A stretch of DNA of 10,109 nt. Source: Candidatus Dormiibacterota bacterium. Lineage in GTDB: Bacteria > Chloroflexota > Dormibacteria > Dormibacterales > Dormibacteraceae. The position numbers were made by a program, and so were the translations under genes. The stretch spans positions 1 to 10,109 of the forward strand of contig PLYD01000124.1 of assembly GCA_003151665.1 (NCBI GenBank). Direction: 5' to 3'. Each line of letters starts with the position of its first letter. Position 1 is the stretch's first letter. The notes below the pieces were generated by a model, which searched no databases, had not been told where the DNA came from, and saw nothing but the letters and a program-made list of their open reading frames with translations. Shown here in pieces: positions 7,538 to 10,109 of the stretch.

Positions 7538-7935
7538 GTCGTCTCCTCCTCGCTCTCGTCGGTCAAGGCGACGTCCGCGTTGTCCGGCAAAGGCGGAAGG
7601 ACTGCCTTGAGCAGCTCGTTGATGTGGACGCTGTACTCGATCGAGGGGTCTATCTCGAATCGGAGGTCGGGCGAGAACTTCAAGTTCTGCAGCCGCTTGC
7701 CGAGCTCATGGCGAATCAAGCCCTTGGCGGAATCGAGACCCGCGATCGATGCCTTCTTCTCCTCGGGGTTGCCGAGCACGCTCACACGTACGCGCGCCTG
7801 ACGCAGGTCAGGCGACATGCGTACCGCCGTGATGCTCACGAACCCGATGCGTGGATCCTTGAGATCTCGGCGGATGATTGACATGATCTCCTCGCGCACC
7901 TGCTCGCCGACCTGGTCGGCGCGGTAGCTGGTCAT
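7534..7935 (-). CDS. rbfA: 30S ribosome-binding factor A
   Basis: Small KH-like protein that binds the 30S subunit during late 16S rRNA maturation. It has 133 residues with the family core: DPRIGFVSITAVRMSPDLR (about 28-46), ARVRVSVLG (48-56) and the SAKGLIRHELGKRLQ helix, then LKFSPDLRFEIDPSIEYS leading to the C-terminal helix. A short acidic tail (DESEEETT) ends the protein. I chose ATG 7935 because GGAGG (7945-7941) lies 5 nt before it. TTG 7956 in the same frame would add seven residues without a better site. It begins 33 bp after the infB stop, the standard infB-rbfA order, and overlaps nrnA at its stop. Confidence 0.96.
   Translation of the reverse strand: MTSYRADQVGEQVREEIMSIIRRDLKDPRIGFVSITAVRMSPDLRQARVRVSVLGNPEEKKASIAGLDSAKGLIRHELGKRLQNLKFSPDLRFEIDPSIEYSVHINELLKAVLPPLPDNADVALTDESEEETT
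7535..7550 (-). promoter_or_regulatory. Shine-Dalgarno plus ATA start of nrnA, overlapping rbfA stop
   Basis: AGGAGG (7550-7545) lies 7 nt before ATA (7537-7535). The rbfA TAG is 7536-7534, giving an ATAG stop-start overlap. The ribosome binding site also encodes part of the Glu-rich RbfA tail. This is the same arrangement as at 2078-2063. Confidence 0.62.
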
Positions 7936-7968
7936 CACGACCTCCGCTTTCAGCAAGACACGCCTTGC

Positions 7969-9948
7969 CTAGATTTCTTCCCGCTCGAGGCGGTATGTCT
8001 CCATGACGTCGCCGGGTTCGAAAGCCTCGAAGCCCTCGAGCCCAACGCCGCACTCCTGGCCCGCGGACATCTCCCGCACGTCCTCCTTGAAGTGCTTTAA
8101 CGAGCTGATCCTACCCTCGAAGATCTGCTCTTTCCCCCTCAACAGCTTGGCCCAGCCGCCACGGGTAATTTTGCCCTCGACCACGCGGGAGCCGGCGATC
8201 ACGCCCTGGCGAGGGATCTTGATCGGGATGACGACCTCGACCTTACCCTCACGGATTTGACGATATGTCGGCTCACGTAGACCCTTGGCCGCCCGCTCGA
8301 CGTCTTCGGTGAGCTTGTAGATAACGTCGTAGTAGCGGACTTCGACCTTGGCTCGTTCCGCGGCAGCGACAGCAGCGGGCGTCGGTTTGAGGTTGAAGCA
8401 GATGATGATCGCGTTCGACACGCCGGCCAGCAGCAGGTCCGAGTCGCTCACGGCCCCCACTCCCTGACCGACGATCTTGATTGCGACCACCGGGTCTTCG
8501 ATCTTCTGCAGCGCGCTGAGGAGGGCTTCCAACGTGCCCTGCGCATCTGCCTTGACGACCAGGCTGAGCTCCTTGACCTCGCCTTCTTTGGCGCGGCGCG
8601 CAAGCTCTTCCAGGGTGATCCTCGGGGCGAAGTCTCGTGCCGCTTCCTGCGTGCGTCGCTCCGTCAGCTTCGTCAGCGCGATCTGCCGAGCCGCTTTTTC
8701 CGAGCCGACGACCTGGAAGATGTCTCCGGCCTGTGGGACCTCGCTCATACCCGAGACTACGACCGGGGTCGCGGGACCGGCCTCGGTCACGGCCTCGCCG
8801 CGATCGTTCGCCAGCGCTCGGACGCGGCCGTAGATATGGCCGCAGACGAAGTCGTCGCCAACTCGCAAAGTTCCGGCTTGCACCAGCACGGTGGCAACGG
8901 GGCCACGACCGCGCTCGAGGTGCGCATCGACGACGGTACCGATGGCATTGCGGTCGGGGTTCGCTTTGAGCTCGAGGATGTCGGACGACAGGACGATGGT
9001 GGTCAGCAGATCGTCGATGCCCTGGCCCGTCTTCGCGCTGAGGTGTACGCACTCGTGCTCGCCGCCGTAGTGACGCGTGACAATGCCTTGCGCCGCGAGC
9101 TCCTGGTGAACGCGATCGGCGTTCGCCCCCGGCACGTCCATCTTGTTGATGGCGACGATGATTGGGACCTTCGCTGCTCGGGCGTGCTGTATCGCTTCGA
9201 CCGTCTGCGGCTTGACGCCATCGTCGGCGGCGACGACGAGCACCACGAGGTCGGTGACCTGCGCGCCCCGAGCACGCATCGCGGTGAACGCCTCGTGGCC
9301 CGGCGTGTCGACGAAGACGATCGGGTGTCCGTCCGCGGTCTCGATTTTGTACGCACCGATGCGCTGGGTGATACCACCGGCTTCGCCCGCAGCGACCCTG
9401 GTTTTGCGGATGGCGTCGAGGATGGAGGTCTTGCCATGGTCGACGTGCCCCAGGACCGTGACGATCGGCGCGCGCGGCACGAGCTTGCTCGGGTCTTCGT
9501 TGGCGACCGAGAACAGCTCCTCACGCGACGTGGTGACGACGGCCTCGCCTTCTGCAGACTCGGTCGCGACGACGTCCTCGCTGGATACCGGCTCGACCGT
9601 GTAGCCAAACTCATCGGCCACGATCTCGGCGGTCGCGAAGTCGATGACCTGGTTGATGGTCGCCATGATGTTCGAGGCCATCAGCTTCTTGATCACCTCG
9701 ACCGGGCTGACCGAGAGCTTCTCAGCAAGGTCCTTCACGGACAGGCTTGGCGGCAGCTCCGCGCGACGGTCGCCGTTGGGGGCGATCTTGACCGCGACGG
9801 AGGCCGGCTTGAACGCGGATCGGGCAGCTTCGATCGCCGGCGGCGCCAGCGGCGCGGCGGCGTTACGCGTCAGCCGCCTCTGCTGGAGGAAGTTCACCAG
9901 CTCCTTTTGGCTGATCCCGAGTTCGCGTGCGAGTTCGTGCGCTTTCAT
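7969..9948 (-). CDS. infB: Translation initiation factor IF-2
   Basis: GTPase that brings fMet-tRNA to the 30S subunit and promotes subunit joining. At 659 residues it is a short IF2 without the long linker of E. coli (890). An IF2_N domain opens the protein ([18 protein letters not shown], 4-21). A second IF2_N-like domain lies at about 70-118 ([20 protein letters not shown]). The G domain has G1 GHVDHGKT (167-174), G2 [10 protein letters not shown] (191-200), G3 DTPGH (214-218), G4 NKMD (268-271) and G5 SAK (304-306). Domains II, III and IV follow, with [13 protein letters not shown] and [13 protein letters not shown] recognisable. ATG 9948 matches the family N-terminus and an in-frame stop lies just upstream. 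No Shine-Dalgarno is visible before it. It starts the rbfA-nrnA-truB-ribF run; the ylxR usually found upstream is not visible. Confidence 0.99.
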   Translation of the reverse strand: MKAHELARELGISQKELVNFLQQRRLTRNAAAPLAPPAIEAARSAFKPASVAVKIAPNGDRRAELPPSLSVKDLAEKLSVSPVEVIKKLMASNIMATINQVIDFATAEIVADEFGYTVEPVSSEDVVATESAEGEAVVTTSREELFSVANEDPSKLVPRAPIVTVLGHVDHGKTSILDAIRKTRVAAGEAGGITQRIGAYKIETADGHPIVFVDTPGHEAFTAMRARGAQVTDLVVLVVAADDGVKPQTVEAIQHARAAKVPIIVAINKMDVPGANADRVHQELAAQGIVTRHYGGEHECVHLSAKTGQGIDDLLTTIVLSSDILELKANPDRNAIGTVVDAHLERGRGPVATVLVQAGTLRVGDDFVCGHIYGRVRALANDRGEAVTEAGPATPVVVSGMSEVPQAGDIFQVVGSEKAARQIALTKLTERRTQEAARDFAPRITLEELARRAKEGEVKELSLVVKADAQGTLEALLSALQKIEDPVVAIKIVGQGVGAVSDSDLLLAGVSNAIIICFNLKPTPAAVAAAERAKVEVRYYDVIYKLTEDVERAAKGLREPTYRQIREGKVEVVIPIKIPRQGVIAGSRVVEGKITRGGWAKLLRGKEQIFEGRISSLKHFKEDVREMSAGQECGVGLEGFEAFEPGDVMETYRLEREEI

Positions 9949-9960
9949 GCGGAGCTACTG

Positions 9961-9966
9961 ATTATG
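9961..9966 (-). promoter_or_regulatory. Possible -10 element for a short-leader infB transcript
   Basis: CATAAT (9966-9961 on the minus strand) matches TATAAT at five of six positions and ends 12 nt before the infB ATG. With no Shine-Dalgarno present, a nearly leaderless transcript is conceivable. I find no good -35 at the expected distance, so this is weak. Confidence 0.22.
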
Positions 9967-9981
9967 CCGGTAAGCGTGGGC

Positions 9982-10036
9982 GAGGCAGGCCTCCCCCGCG
10001 GGACGGCGCGGGGGAGGCAGGCCTCCCCCGCGGGAC
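9982..10036. repeat. Duplicated GC-rich palindromic repeat upstream of infB
   Basis: A 23-bp sequence (9982-10004) recurs exactly at 10014-10036, period 32, separated by 9 bp. The arms 9989-10000 and 10021-10032 (GCCTCCCCCGCG) are each perfectly complementary to the middle arm 10007-10018 (CGCGGGGGAGGC). Two 12-bp hairpins with loops of 6 and 2 nt are therefore mutually exclusive. The element lies about 40 bp before the infB ATG. It may be a terminator of the gene upstream, an attenuator or a dispersed palindromic repeat; sequence alone does not decide. Confidence 0.75.
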
Positions 10037-10089
10037 CCCTACCCGGTGTGGCGCCGCGTCTGGAGGCGCTCTGACGGGGTGTACGTGAC

Positions 10090-10108
10090 GGCCGGAGTGA
10101 ATCCGGCC
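10090..10108. other. 7-bp hairpin at the window edge
   Basis: GGCCGGA (10090-10096) pairs with TCCGGCC (10102-10108) around a 5-nt loop. Between it and the repeat (10037-10089) I see no gene, and in particular no recognisable ylxR tail in any minus-strand frame. It could belong to the end of the upstream transcript. Confidence 0.35.
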
Positions 10109-10109
10109 T

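Noticed and set aside
9982..10036. CRISPR-like repeats
   Set aside because: Only two units with a 9-bp spacer and strong palindromy; a CRISPR array would have longer, unique spacers and more units.
8836..10074. Long plus-strand open frame (412 codons) opposite infB; similar long plus-strand frames at 18-986, 3469-4506 and 5581-6561
   Set aside because: They are antisense to genes with clear family motifs, have Arg/Asp/Gly/Val-rich low-information translations and no recognisable domains. Long antisense frames are expected at this GC content.
10088..10109. tRNA T-arm-like hairpin at the window edge
   Set aside because: The loop is 5 nt around TTCAC, lacks the G-TTC-R-A pattern with a 7-nt loop, and no other tRNA arms are seen beside it.
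9949..10109. ylxR tail upstream of infB
   Set aside because: None of the three minus-strand frames shows YlxR features, and the frames close or become repeat-derived before infB.

Overview
This is a high-GC bacterial chromosome segment. Every gene I recognise lies on the minus strand, so reading order runs from high to low coordinates. No 16S rRNA, mobile element or CRISPR array is present. The order infB-rbfA-nrnA(DHH)-truB-ribF is the conserved translation and RNA-processing cluster of Gram-positive-type and Terrabacteria genomes. The base composition and the metabolic genes would fit an uncultivated Chloroflexota/Dormibacterota- or actinobacteria-like lineage. That placement is inference; the sequence alone does not settle it.

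Layout in reading direction. 10109-9949: non-coding as far as I can see, with a GC-rich duplicated palindrome just upstream of infB. 9948-7969: infB (initiation factor IF2). 7935-7534: rbfA (30S maturation). 7537-6536: nrnA-type DHH phosphoesterase. 6558-5644: truB (tRNA pseudouridine-55 synthase). 5633-4728: ribF (FAD synthesis). 4731-3601: glpB-like flavoprotein. 3600-3425: intergenic gap with two hairpins. 3424-2063: FAD-linked oxidase resembling alkyl-DHAP synthase. 2066-1134: diacylglycerol/lipid kinase. 1124-1: gamma-glutamyltransferase, cut by the window edge. Most junctions are overlaps or gaps of about 35 bp or less, so transcription is probably polycistronic, perhaps with a break at 3425-3600.

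Functionally, the first half builds the translation apparatus (IF2, RbfA, TruB), recycles nano-RNA/pAp (NrnA) and makes FMN/FAD (RibF). The second half looks like glycerophosphate/lipid chemistry: two flavoproteins that would use RibF's product, plus a lipid kinase, followed by a glutathione/gamma-glutamyl hydrolase.

The most unusual signal is at two gene junctions, rbfA/nrnA and oxidase/lipid kinase. In each, the downstream gene has no ATG, GTG or TTG that would preserve its essential N-terminal motif. Both instead have a strong Shine-Dalgarno followed at 6-7 nt by ATA, which overlaps the upstream gene's TAG stop as ATAG. This suggests AUA initiation by stop-start coupling, used twice in nine genes. 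Callers limited to ATG/GTG/TTG would truncate both proteins.
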